In this document: positions 1-10,700 of the stretch, in pieces | How the letters are laid out: every line of letters starts with the position of its first letter | How positions within the stretch are numbered: the stretch's first letter is position 1 | DNA from: Phoronis ovalis | Taxonomy: Eukaryota; Phoronida; Phoronidae | Reading direction: 5' to 3' | NCBI GenBank assembly: GCA_028565635.1 | Contig: JAOXYB010017742.1 | Location: 1-18,589 of the forward strand | Length of the DNA stretch: 18,589 nucleotides | Position numbers and translations under genes: made by a program | Notes under the pieces: model-generated | Databases searched by the model: none | Told to the model about the DNA's origin: nothing | What the model saw: the letters and a program-made list of their open reading frames with translations, nothing else

Positions 1-91
1 GTTATCATGAGACAAAGAAAGTGTTACATACGACAACGACGCCTACACTACGACAATATGCCCATCCACCACTATGTAGATGGGCATAAAA
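1..91 (+). repeat. Truncated copy of hairpin-tailed repeat family
   Basis: The stretch starts inside the repeat (GTTATCATGAGACAAAGAAA) and ends in a hairpin at 58-86, with arms ATGCCCATC and GATGGGCAT followed by AAAA. The same ending occurs at 2659-2690 and near 15547-15578, so this is a 3' end fragment of the family whose longest copy is at 14262-15578. The 5' part is cut by the window edge. Confidence 0.75.
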
Positions 92-1846
92 ATGAAGATA
101 TAAACTAGACTTGATTTAGCTCTTTAAATAGCGCTGTACATTAGATAGTGAGTAAACAAAATGCATTTTTTTTTTGCAGGAAAATTGTTTATTTGCAACA
201 AAGGTACAGCACAGTTATTGTAATAAAAAAAATTTACTTTAAAAAATTGTTTAAGAGGCGCAATCACTTTACATTTCGGCATTTTAAATTAATTTTATGT
301 AAAAAAATCGGAAAACACGAGATTTTAATGTTAAGGAATCCAAAGGCAAAAGGTTGAAATAATCTGATAATCATCTGGGAAAAAATTTGCTTTTCGAATA
401 TTTATTTAAAAAATTAGGTCAAAAACCCTTGCATCTGGCAAAAATTATCTTTATAAATTATATAGGTTTACAAAACAGTCTCAAATTTTAAAAAAATTAC
501 TTAAATTTGTTTAAAAGTTATGAATTTTCGAAGCATAAAAATTCATAACTTTTGAACAAAGCAAAACTTAAAAAAAATTGAGACATGATTTGTAGATAAA
601 CAGGATGATAAGAAATAAACAGAACAGTTTTAGGGTACTGTCACTTTCAGTTCTATTTCAGCAATAAAACAAACCTTTTATATACTTTTTTATAATTAAC
701 TCAATTATGTACTCAAAAACTGTATCTTTATTTTATTTCTTATGATTGGTAGCCAACATGCATTGTAGAACCATATTTTGTCCAAAATTCTTCTTAGGAG
801 ATCAAACAAGGCCTGGCTCAGTTAAAAATATGTAACATACAGGTTTGCTAAAGAGAGTAAGTTTGGCGACATAGATGTAATGTAAAAATGTTGCAATGGA
901 ATAGCAAATTCTTCAGTAAGTGATCTAAAAATATCCCAAACAGCTAAGTTTCTGTTCATTTTTGAATTATTTCGCTGTTTCAGTATTGTTTTCAACAGCT
1001 TTCGAACAACAGTTGGCCAACTGAACAAACCTTTCTTATGGAACTGCAAATCAGTATTTTAACTAGAACAGAAAATTATAAGGATTGAAGTAGAAAATAA
1101 AACATTTTTTTTATCAAACTTGACAAATCAAAGTTTCGTAAAAAAATGTATGGTGTTCTGTTTATTTTGTGTCACATTGTATTTGTAAAGTTTAGTGTGA
1201 GTAGAAACTTTCCAAAAATGTATACAAAAATGTATAATTTTTAACATGTCAATCTAATTACTAAAACATAGGTTGAAATATATAATATACACCTCTTTGT
1301 ATCTAGAGACCTTAATACCACATACATCGATACATCATGCTGAAAAGATTGCCCTTGTCCTCATATAAGAGATGTAATCAGTAATTGGCCATTTTAGGTA
1401 AAACCCCACTTTAAAATGTCAAACATATAGAGCTCTTACAAAAACATCCCTGAAGACACAAAGCTGAAATTTCGGGCCAAAATTAACCCTATTAATTGTC
1501 TCAGTGCTAACCTTATAAAATGAAAACATTTTGTTTCCTTTAAAAAACACAAAACAAGTGCCAGAAAATGTTCATTTTCAAATTTTTTTATAAATCTGAG
1601 ATACTTATTGGAGAACCCTCTGACAATTAATTTAATTTTGGCAAAATGTTCCAGCACAGATATTGGACTTCTGTAAGTTTTGAAAAAAGATGAGTTTGAC
1701 CAAATCTGGACAAAGATAGTCCGAGCAGGCAGTAAAAAATAACTAAAGACAATTTAACATGGAGCTGTATCTAAGTGTTAGAAAGCAGACTTCATTTTTG
1801 CATAATATAAATATCTTATGTCCAGACTACATGCAATCAGCAATAC
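92..1846. other. AT-rich non-coding stretch, possibly intron of the left ABCA gene
   Basis: No recognisable domain is present. Two minus-strand open stretches have plausible splice borders (1440-1705 and 841-1043), but their translations match no ABCA segment that I know. If the exon at 1847-1957 is real, this DNA is its first downstream intron or introns. The exon encoding transmembrane helix 1, expected next, was not found here. Confidence 0.4.
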
Positions 1847-1957
1847 CTGTATAGTCTGTTTTTTGATTCTCTTCTTCAAATAAAAATTTCTCCATAACAG
1901 TGCCTTCAGCTGCTGCATATAATGACTTGTATAAGGCATAATTACGTTTTCTGACAC
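1847..1957 (-). CDS. Probable N-terminal coding exon of a second ABCA-family transporter
   Basis: The exon has an acceptor (TTTTCCAG just above 1957) and a donor (CAG followed by GTATTG below 1847). It reads 37 open codons in phase 0. The translation includes MPYTSHYMQQLKALLWRNFY followed by LKKRIKKQTIQ. ABCA proteins characteristically begin with a short cytoplasmic stretch of the form xLxxLLWKNxxxxxR just before transmembrane helix 1, and this fits it well. The likely start codon is the ATG at 1939-1937 (MPYT), or the one at 1918-1916. The codons upstream would then be 5' UTR, entered from a leader exon. The gene would run leftwards out of the window, parallel to the ABCA gene at 7606-18357. 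The next exon was not identified, so this could also be an orphan fragment of a decayed paralogue. The call rests on one motif plus good splice sites. Confidence 0.55.
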
Positions 1958-2534
1958 CTGGAAAATAAGGAGCATCCAAAGGTCAGTACTTGTATCTTTC
2001 GTTTGATAATTATTATAACTATAAATCTAACCTCCTGGATTGAAACTGTTACATCTAAATTCCATAAATGTTATAGTACTTTCAAGTTAAAAATTCAATA
2101 CTGTGTCCGAAATGGTATATTATGTGTGTGCATGTGCGCATGTATGTATGTATGTATAGTAGATGCTAGTAAGCTAATATAGACTCTGCATGTATCCTCT
2201 TTCAGATTTAATCGTTGTCTAGATAATATCAAAATTTGCATTAGATGTGGTTCCCATTGGAAATTAAAACAGGCAGATGTGGGTCCAATATCAGATCCTC
2301 CAACAACTGTATTCTGCAAATCTGGAATTGGAGATGAAAAGCATTTATTACTTGGCTGCTTTTTAGTTATTTTATTTTATATGCGAAATATTTATTCCCA
2401 CATTACCCCAGCACCATGAACCCATGCATGCATGGACTTGTTAAGCTAATGAATTCTAACAAGACATGCTTGCAAATTACAAGACATATCTCACCTGCAA
2501 CTATTTTATGTTTACCATCAGCATAGTTGTGTTA
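1958..2534. other. Intergenic or leader-intron DNA, nothing recognised
   Basis: The stretch is AT-rich, with a short microsatellite at 2121-2157 and no credible coding signal on either strand. If 1847-1957 begins the left ABCA gene, this is upstream or leader-intron DNA. Confidence 0.4.
2121..2157. repeat. TG/TATG microsatellite
   Basis: A short TGTGTG run passes through a CATGTGCGCATG segment into four or five TATG tetranucleotides. Confidence 0.8.
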
Positions 2535-2690
2535 CCTACACTTTGACCTGCATTTACTCTGTGTCGAATATGAACCTGATTGGGTAGAAACTGGAGCTGT
2601 TATCGCGAGAAAAAGAAAGTGTTATGGAAGATGATAACTATGCACAGTCTACGCTTATATGCTCAGACACTATGTGGATGAGCATAAAAA
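2535..2690 (+). repeat. Second truncated copy of hairpin-tailed repeat family
   Basis: It begins in CTACACTTTGACCTGCATTT and runs through TCGAATATGAACCTGATTGG, then a GCTGTTATCGCGAGA block and AAAGAAAGTGTTATGG. It ends in a hairpin (ATGCTCA and TGAGCAT arms, 2659-2685) followed by AAAAA. These blocks occur in the same order in the last unit of the element ending near 15578. It is diverged but collinear. Confidence 0.75.
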
Positions 2691-2691
2691 G

Positions 2692-3550
2692 ATAGTTTTA
2701 CATAATTATTTGATTATGTTTGTGCATTTAAAGTGATTCATTCACCGGGGTATTTTTAAAATTCAAATAAATCACTATAAATATCAATGATGCAAATCAT
2801 TGTTAAGAATTTGTTACTTTCTTTTCACTTTCGCATTGACGCGGGCCCGGGGAAAGTGCAATAATTTAAAAAGACCTCAACGACACAGGTATCTAATCAA
2901 TAAGAGTCAATGGAATTCAAAGAAATGACAAAGTTTTTTGAGCTTGATAGGGGTTGACAATAAAACAGACTCTGAAAAATATCCATAGATTCTAGTTACA
3001 AAAAAAGTTACAATACACATATCTATATTCTTTATGTATTCATTTATTACATTTTTGTTCAAAAATTGTTAGTTCCACCAGTAGGTTTTCCATGTTATTT
3101 ATAGATATTACGAGAAATTTACTACAGCTGATAGTGACAGTTGTTGTCATAAGGTGTACTCCATAAATGTATACAGATGTACCGTTTATTGATAACGGTA
3201 CCCGATTCCAGGCTGTGCGTACACTGGGTACGTAGGCCCAGTCGGTATCCACTAATATTGGTTTTTGATCATTATGTTTTTTGCTTAGCGGACTATAGAT
3301 AAACTCTGGCAGCACAGCATGTGTGTGATAAACCCTCTACCCACTTATAGTCCACTGTTATACCTATTATTGGAAGCTGCAATTTGATTGGTGTCAAGAC
3401 TTTCATGACACTTTATACAGAAATAAAGGGATAATTATCGTTCTTCTGCTTTTCGAGACAATATCAGCCCAGACATTAGTTGAGAGGGTACGGAACACTA
3501 ATGGGTGGATTTATTCAGACTGAGTGGGAGATATATTTTCCTCATCCTGA
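2692..3550. other. Intergenic DNA, no feature recognised
   Basis: A small GC-rich patch (GACGCGGGCCCGGGG near 2838) sits in otherwise AT-rich DNA. A minus-strand open frame of about 90 codons at 3040-3315 has no recognisable domain or splice context and is not called as a gene. Confidence 0.4.
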
Positions 3551-3553
3551 TTA

Positions 3554-4558
3554 GGGATCATCTCAAAAGTTATCACAATGACCACAAACGTATAGCGTTT
3601 AATATAGGATTTACCCCCCACCCTCCCCTGGTCAAACGTAGGGGGGTTAGTGAGATTTTTGCCCTATCCAGTTGCGAACCTAGGAGGTTCCGGGGACAAT
3701 ATTTGGTGCTATTTCCTGCAATCTGGTGCATTCTGGAACTCTAATTTGCCATGACACACTGTGTCATTTTTTATAGAAAACACAAAGTTGATTCATGGAC
3801 GAATATGGATCGTACATTAATTATCTAGTTTAACTTTTTATTACAACATCGCCTGAACTTTAATAGTGTTATCAGAAAAAAGACATTTTCAAGGCAGATG
3901 CTCTCAATGTGCTCTCCTGATAACAAGTTCTGAATCAATTAGAGTCACCGCTAGCAACATAAATTCTTCCAGTGTGTGTTATTCTGATTTCAGCACGTTA
4001 AAAACAGACTGGACGTGTAAAATCTGACAACCAATTTCAAGAGCAAAATCATCGATAAATTCTATTTTATAAATATAATTTACAAACGTCTGGTACCTGT
4101 TTAAAGGCTGACGTTTGTAAATTGCTCTGCTTTCCGGTGCTACAGTACCAAATAATGTACGTCAGCTGTTTGGACATCTTTTTTGTGTGTATCGTCTGCA
4201 CTGCAGTGATGTAAATAGGTCGTCCCGCTTTATGACTGTCCTATCCCTATGCTGTAAAGTTAAAACTGGACGGTACCCGGGGCTTGGTTTATCCGTTTGA
4301 TGCAGGTATTTCACAGTCCTTTCTCTTCCACCAATTTTGTACATTTTTACACACTTGTATGAATGTTCATGGAGTGGTAGAATAAATAGAACCTAAAACT
4401 ATATTTACTAAGGAATGATTTTTAATAAATATCGTATATACTAGGCATGATTTTTTCATTTCGCACTAACCCATAAACGTAGGTGGATTTTACCCCCCTG
4501 CCCCCTATATTAAACACTATACGTTTGGGGTCATTGTGATAACATTTGAGATGATCCC
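3554..4558. mobile_element. Non-autonomous DNA transposon with TIRs and TTA duplication (PIF/Harbinger-like)
   Basis: The left end reads GGGATCATCTCAAAAGTTAT. The reverse complement of the right end reads GGGATCATCTCAAATGTTAT. Continuing inwards, the two ends agree at 52 of the first 55 positions. TTA lies immediately outside both ends (3551-3553 and 4559-4561). A 3-bp TWA duplication with GGG/GGC-type termini is the hallmark of PIF/Harbinger elements; that assignment is from family knowledge and is not proven. Beyond the first 55 bp, both ends have C-rich or G-rich subterminal patches and a shared GGGTTAGTG. The 1005-bp body encodes no transposase that I can see, so it would depend on an autonomous relative. 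Confidence 0.75.
4077..4123. repeat. Perfect 14-bp-arm hairpin inside the TIR element
   Basis: AATTTACAAACGTC at 4077-4090 is exactly repeated in inverse (GACGTTTGTAAATT) at 4110-4123, around a 19-base loop. It lies about mid-element. The arms contain AAACGT, which also occurs in the element's terminal repeats. Confidence 0.8.
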
Positions 4559-4561
4559 TTA

Positions 4562-4734
4562 GATAGTTTACAGATTCTCATCTGATGTACAGTTTTTCCA
4601 TGTTGTTTTTAAGAGATTCAGTATAGTGACAATTAATTAAGACCTTATAATTATATTAAACATGAAAACTTATACATCACAAAATTTGTAAAACTATATT
4701 CAGTTCAGTCTATAGACTCAGATAATTTAATGTG
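4562..4734. other. AT-rich spacer
   Basis: Nothing recognisable lies between the TIR element and the G/CGAGCAG repeat cluster. Confidence 0.5.
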
Positions 4735-5010
4735 AGGGCTATGGGGGGGGGTATTGCGAGCAGCGAGCATTGGGGTCTGTGAAGTCCGAGCAGCGAGCAT
4801 TGTCTTTTGACAACCATTTTTGTTAGTTTCGTATTTTTGTTAACTATTTTGTTTTGTCGAGGTTTTTTTTTGGTTATCAATTTTTTTGGCGACCGTTTTT
4901 TTTTGGTTGTTAATTTTTCTTGTAAAGTGCGAGCAGCGAGCGTTACCAATTTCAGTTTAAGTGCGAGCATTGTACCTTGGGGGATACCCCCTACCCCCTC
5001 ATATGTGCAC
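4735..5010. repeat. Cluster of GCGAGCAGCGAGC motifs with T-rich core, flanked by G/C homopolymers
   Basis: Two full copies of GAGCAGCGAGCATTG begin near 4757 and 4787. A variant (GCGAGCAGCGAGCGTT) lies at 4929-4944 and a short one (GTGCGAGCATTG) at 4961-4972. Between them, a T-rich stretch (4812-4920) contains two diverged copies of a roughly 32-bp unit built on TTTTTTTTTGGTT followed by ATCAATTTTT or GTTAATTTTT. The left border is a run of nine G and the right border is GGGGGATACCCCCTACCCCC, which together make an imperfect inverted pair. Long frames here are lysine- or phenylalanine-rich artefacts of the T-tract. Confidence 0.65.
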
Positions 5011-5218
5011 TATTAAACAAAACTAAAGGCATCGTAAATTAAGTGGCTCGATTATATGAACAGAATATTTTCAATTTTGGACATGGCCAAATTGGGTAGC
5101 TATACTGACTTTATACATGCAGTGACTATCACTATATAGTCGATGCTGCAAAATAATATTTAATTTATGGATCGATCACCACTGAAAAAAGTGATGGCAC
5201 TGCTGAGAAGGTACTTAC

Positions 5219-6190
5219 CTGTTTTATAGTACAGGGCTCTATCAAAGTTTAAATTATGATCCAGAATGATATAATGACGAATATTTTCCAATATTTTCCA
5301 TCACAAGAGGAAACTGACAATGACTAACTGAACTGAGCTGAACTGAACTGAATCGACAACGCAAAATCTAGTGACTCATATCCACATTTTCGCTGTTCTT
5401 AATATGACTATACAACCGTACAGTAGAGCTGTTTTAAAATTCGATCTAAAAGTCAGCGTCAGCTGAAAAACTTAAAGTCACAATGTATCTCTCCTGGTCG
5501 AAGATCATTCAATGCACTCCATATATCATGCAGACGGTCGCGGTTGTAACAATTGTCCGTCGATTTCAGTACCCTTTCTTTGACAGCCGAATTTTTATAT
5601 GTTGTGGCGTGTGGAGACTAGTTAGTATCTATCTACTGTTCTTTCCTTCTACTCGGTAGTACAGAATAGATACCTGCGTTGTTGTCGTGACCTTGACCCT
5701 ATACAAAAAAGAAACTTTTGTCAATACCGTACTCTCTGACTTCCCCCATATATATTTTTGACCAATTTTTGTATAGATATACTGATTCATTTAAAAAAAT
5801 TATTGGTGCGTTTTTAGGTATCTTACATTTTGGCAAAATAGTCGGCACGGACGGATTATCGTGAATATTTACATGGCCGGAGCATTGTCTTCCTCCAGAT
5901 GGCACTCGTTCCTCCTACCGATAGCGCTACCTGGTGGGAGACATTGATGGCCGGAGTAATAATTTTCCAAAAGGACACGTTCGTGACCTTTAAAATTTAA
6001 GGAGGCTTTTGTATTTCGAATATAGGGTGGGAAGGAGGGACAAAAAACTCTCAAGATTATGACATCCATTATTAGACCCTAGGAAGCAATCGTTTTCACA
6101 TATTTCTGACTTAAACTTAAAGGTAAATGTACTACTTGTGCTGCCGGATCATGACGCATTAAGGACGGTTACTTCACGGGAGTACTTCAA
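5219..6190 (-). promoter_or_regulatory. Candidate promoter and non-coding leader exon for the left ABCA gene
   Basis: On the minus strand, AAAACAG is followed by GTAAGTACC, with the donor GT at 5218/5217. This is one of the best donor matches in the window, and no coding exon explains it. Upstream of it in the direction of transcription (about 5350-6190) CpG dinucleotides are visibly frequent, roughly 35-40 by eye in about 850 bp, where neighbouring DNA has very few. A leader exon ending at 5219 could splice to the acceptor above 1957. No TATA box or initiator is asserted. This is inference from position and composition only. Confidence 0.3.
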
Positions 6191-6404
6191 CTAAAGGTAC
6201 TTGACAAAAAAGTTGGTAGGGGTGTGCAGCCCAGGGTAAAAAACGGCTGACCATCTGGTAAATAAAAATCACGAAAACTATATATACCCTGTTGTAAATA
6301 CGACTTTGAATGACAGTACCCCCAGGGAGTGGGTTATTTCCGAGTCTATGATAATTCTGAATATATGCCCAAGAGCAAAACTGTTTAGAACATAGAATGT
6401 ATAT

Positions 6405-6448
6405 GGATTGATGGATGGATGGACGGATAGATAGATACATTGATAGAT
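6405..6448. repeat. GGAT/GATA tetranucleotide microsatellite
   Basis: GGATTGATGGATGGATGGAC passes into GATAGATAGATACATTGATA. It is imperfect but continuous. Confidence 0.85.
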
Positions 6449-6493
6449 AAAACTGAGTAAAACCAGCTTGTGATATATGAAGCTCACTTTGTT

Positions 6494-6800
6494 CTCCATT
6501 TCAATTTCTTGATTAATATATTTCTACAAAAACATAGTACATAAATTTAACATATATAGTTTTACATTTTTCAAATAACACTGGAACATTAAAATAATTA
6601 GTTAGACATTTTATGTTAGCTCCATTTCCTTTTCTTGATTAATATATTTGTACAAAAATAACTCTAATGTATAAGAAACATGCAATTAAATAAATGATAC
6701 ACAAAAATTCAAGTTCACAATTTTTAACTTAAAAGTAATCCATAATAAATCATCTCAGCTCCAGTTTCTTTTCTTGATATTTTTGTCTCCACAGAAAATA
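6494..6800. repeat. Three diverged direct repeats, period about 126-139 bp
   Basis: CTCCATTTCAATTTCTTGAT starts at 6494, CTCCATTTCCTTTTCTTGAT at 6620 and CTCCAGTTTCTTTTCTTGAT at 6759. The first two also share AATATATTT and TACAAAAA after the motif. The arrangement suggests an old tandem duplication in the 3' flank of the ABCA gene. Confidence 0.6.
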
Positions 6801-7605
6801 CAAAGAACCTTAGTTTTTAAGTTTAGAGTTTCAAGTATAGTCCACCAGGGAACATTGTGAAAATGTAGACATTTGAGGTAGCCTTGCAATTTATGCACTT
6901 GAAAATATCAAATTTTCTTCATAGTACTTTCAATAATTTACTGATAAAGTACTTATATAACTAGATTTTAAAGAGAGTTTAAAAGGATTAATTTGTTAAA
7001 TCACAAGAATAAACACAATTGTATGGAACAAAATAATGTATTTTACATCTTTGCATAAATGGCAATGTAGCCCACATATATCCCCTAGTGGCAAACATGG
7101 AAACTGCAATTAGAAAAGATCCTATTTGTAACATTCACTTTATAATTTCAGCCACCAGATTTCATCATTAGGGAATGTGTGGGCTAAACCATCTTACATG
7201 CAATGTAAAGTAGCCTGGATATTTTGTAAATAAAGTAGAGCAGTTTTACAATAAATCTCTCTACTCACTCTAGAAATATGGAAAATATAATTATAAAAGT
7301 ACAGCTTTAAAATTGGCATAGAAATAAATAGAGTATTGCCAAACTTAACATAACATAATTACTTACAGAAATTAACATATTAATTTGATCATTCAATCAA
7401 AATCATTAAAATACAATTATAATGATCAGTTTGACCCCCTATAGAGAATAAGTCACATGCACATTATAGTTAACAAGTTTAGTCTCCAATTGCATGGTAC
7501 ACGTTTATCCTCTGGTACAAAATGATTGTTCAGTTACTTTTAAGGGTTTCTGCATAATCACATAAAATAAAAATAAACTACATGGAATGTCACGTTCATA
7601 AGATA

Positions 7606-7758
7606 TTAAAGATTTGTACTGGTTGGAACATCTATATTAGCTTGTACTTCTTGTGATGTTGAACTGTTAGAGCGGACAATACTTGTCTGTCGGCGTAAAT
7701 CAGCATTTTGCTGATCCTCCTCTGCATCAGCTTGTAACTTGGCAAACTGTAGGAATAC
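7606..7758 (-). CDS. ABCA window exon 9: terminal coding exon
   Basis: 50 codons and a TAA stop at 7608-7606. It opens with [20 protein letters not shown], continuing the LEQ of exon 8 into the conserved VFxxFA motif. The tail is Ser/Thr/Arg-rich ([16 protein letters not shown]) and ends PTSTNL, which fits a class I PDZ ligand (Thr at -2, Leu at 0). RRQTS and VRSNSS could be basophilic kinase sites. The tail features are inference. Confidence 0.93.
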   Translation of the reverse strand, partial: VFLQFAKLQADAEEDQQNADLRRQTSIVRSNSSTSQEVQANIDVPTSTNL

Positions 7759-10700
7759 CTAACATGGAAAAATAGGTAAAATTTAATAACAAGATTGAGC
7801 AAAAAAGTATTTAGATAAGGAAAAGGATTCTTGTTTCCTCTTTTCCAAACATGAACTGGTCTGGCAGAGTTGTCTGTGATTGACTAATTCAGCTACAAGT
7901 AAGTTTTTATAGCAACACTAAGTATAGAAACAGTTGTAGTTTAATATGGAATCCCATGACTGATCAATAGCGATGGGAAAAAAGTTTTAAAAAATCACAG
8001 AGTCATATAGTTTTCACAAATTAAGTTTCAATGTCACTAGCAAATATAAACATACATAATTCCTAATCTATTTTCATAGTTTTAAGCAAGTACTGCAAAC
8101 GAGTGTAAATGTACATGTATATTTTCCTGCATTTATAGCATGCTTTATTTTTTTATGCTCCTAAATACAAACTTTCTCCTTCAAGACATAGCTTAATTAG
8201 CATACCCGGCTCCCCAGTATCCCATTTTAGACAGTCAGAAAATCCCATCAAGACCCACAAATTAACAATCTCCCTGTACAGTTCTGCTTTCAAGCAGAAC
8301 TTAGCCAACTAATTGTAAAACAATTTTTTAAATATCTAAATATTAACTGCAAAATTGTTCCCAGAAATGTACTAGCATAAAAAATAAGAAAAAGTTTCAG
8401 ACTCCTAAGCCCTCCTGCAGCTGTGCTGCAATCGAACTCTATTAACAGTGCGCTGTAGAAAACATTATAGCAACTTGACAGGGTATGGCTTACTTGTGGT
8501 TGAGCAATGAACAGGCTCATTTTAGTAAAAGCATGTATGATGTGCATTCCCTTAATTTTAAGGAATCCATTTCTAAGAGACTAAATTTGCAAGGCACACT
8601 GTAAATTAGCCAATCAGAATTGAATTTAGAATGTAAGGTAACACATCATTTATTTATTATTTATCAAATCTATTGATACATTAAACTGTATAATAAAATG
8701 CATTTACAAATATTCCATTAACTTGACTAATTACATCATGTAGTTTTAGCAGAAATCTACAGATCGGAATTAGTCATTTAATTTTTTTTTTCATTTGTAG
8801 TTTTTATCTAATTCAGACAGAAAAAGATGTATCCTAGATCGCCATATTCTTCCAAGTAAATATGGATTGCGTTTTGGGTTAAATGCAGAAACTTGAATGC
8901 TAAATATATCACCCCAATAAACAAGGGGCCATTAATACATTTAGTAATCATAAATTTCGAATATAAAAATCACAGTTACTGTACCTGTTCAAGTGTAGAC
9001 TGACTGAAACTGTATTCTTCAATATTGAATTGTTGTTTTCCACTTTCAAGACCTTTAAAAGTCAATCCTAGAGACTGCACCTGGTGCTGTGGAATTTTAA
9101 ACATCATCCAGTCACTAAAATGTTCCACAATTTCTGCAGCAGGAAATAATTCACTAATGTACTCCTGTAGTTTTGACATAGTCTGGCTCATTTCATTTGA
9201 TTGATCATCAGAACCCTTGACTTTAACTTCTAAGATGTAGCCACTGCCATACTTGTTTTTTAGATGTTGTGAAGTACCAATACACCTGAAAATATAAACA
9301 TACATACATAATTGTTACTACCTATGTTGATGCCATTCTAATTTGATTGTACGAGCTAAAGAAAAAGAAATACTAATCTGATCAACAAGCAAGATAAATT
9401 GGTCGCCAGTCAGTCATATCTCAGATGATCACCATTGTTTTACATGCATCCTACAACTATGTCTCACCAGAAAAAAAAAATTATATAGATACATACATAG
9501 ACATACATACATAGACCTACATAGACACACACACACACATAATGTATACGTGCGTGCATGCGCGTGCGTGCATATATATACACACACACACTCTCTGAAA
9601 GTTATAATGGATCCTGGTGTATTGTCATTCAAGTGCTGCTTTGAAAGTCATGTAAACCAGCACACCTAGGTTGTGAAGCCCCAAAATTATTATTTTTAAC
9701 TTTTTAAAGGTATATTTTCTTGTATAGTGTTCTCTAAAATTTTCACATTTAATTGAAAACTAGATATTACAATTTTATGATAAAACAGGGAAATCTGGGT
9801 TTGTTGGATACTCACGCGACCTACAGTCTCACCCATTATAACTTTTCAATCGATCTCGACCCATTATGTCTCCATAATGGACTTGAAACTGCCTATTAAT
9901 GTCAATATATGTATATATGAATGTGTGTGTGTGTATGTATATGATGAAGTCTCTGATGTTTTTTTTCACATATTAACATCCATAATGAACGATTCCCTCA
10001 TCAAATGGCTTGATCCATGCATAACAACCTGATACATACTGAAAGTTGTACATACAACTGTAGTTTTCCAAATAGTCCCTTGGAGTTCACTTAATTTTTA
10101 AGCTATCCAAGTAGGCATATTAAAGAGGCAACGCTTTTATGTAATTTTTCATATTCTGCAAAGTTAACTGTTGGGCATTTATTTAATTTTCTAGTCTAGA
10201 ATGGGCATTATTTAGAGAGGGGTGACTTATAGAAGGATACTAAGTATACTTAATTAATATTTGGAAAGATCAATATTTTACAAATGCTTACTCCATTCTG
10301 CCATTCACCATGATGGAGATTCGATTGCAGAGAGCATCAGCCTCTTCCATATAATGAGTAGTCAAAATGGCACCACGCTCGCTTCCTTCAAAACTGTTTG
10401 AAATAGTGTCCCTAAAAAACAATGACACAAGTGTTAAAAAAATTATAAATAATAAGAATTAGTTAGAATTCTCCTGAGCTAATGAAGCTTTGTACTGATT
10501 TCACACAAATTAAAATTCTAACCTAAATGAAAATTTAGCTTTTAACAATTGACTCCTGTTAAAACAAAAAAAAACATCTTAATAATACATCTACTCCTGT
10601 TTGCACAATTTTAAATCTGGAAACATTTTTCAAGTTCGTCCAAGAATATTACAAAAAATTGTAAAGTCTAAAACTTACCACAAAAATCTCTTTGATTTTG

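Larger units (their letters stand above)
6191..7605 (-). other. 3' flank / 3' UTR of the ABCA gene
   Basis: This stretch is downstream of the stop codon at 7608-7606 and must include the 3' UTR. Scanning the minus strand by eye, I found no clear AATAAA down to about 6300, so the cleavage site is unresolved. It contains a microsatellite (6405-6448) and a three-copy diverged repeat (6494-6800), and no coding signal. Confidence 0.5.
9286..10291 (-). other. Intron 7 of the ABCA gene, microsatellite-bearing
   Basis: The intron holds two simple-repeat blocks (9487-9592 and 9904-9943) and a small perfect hairpin at 9861-9880 (CCATTATG, TCTC, CATAATGG). No coding signal was seen. Confidence 0.85.

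Noticed and set aside
148-357. 69-codon plus-strand frame
   Set aside because: Lys/Phe-rich AT-driven composition with no motif; likely chance.
3040-3315. 91-codon minus-strand frame
   Set aside because: No recognisable motif and no clear splice borders; this length is expected by chance in a window of this size.
4710-5016. Overlapping open frames on both strands, lysine-rich (minus) and phenylalanine/valine-rich (plus)
   Set aside because: Both are by-products of the T-rich core and the GAGCAG repeats; no domain, no splice context.
9429-9632. Cys/Val/Tyr-rich minus-strand frame
   Set aside because: It is a translation of the CA/TACA microsatellite.
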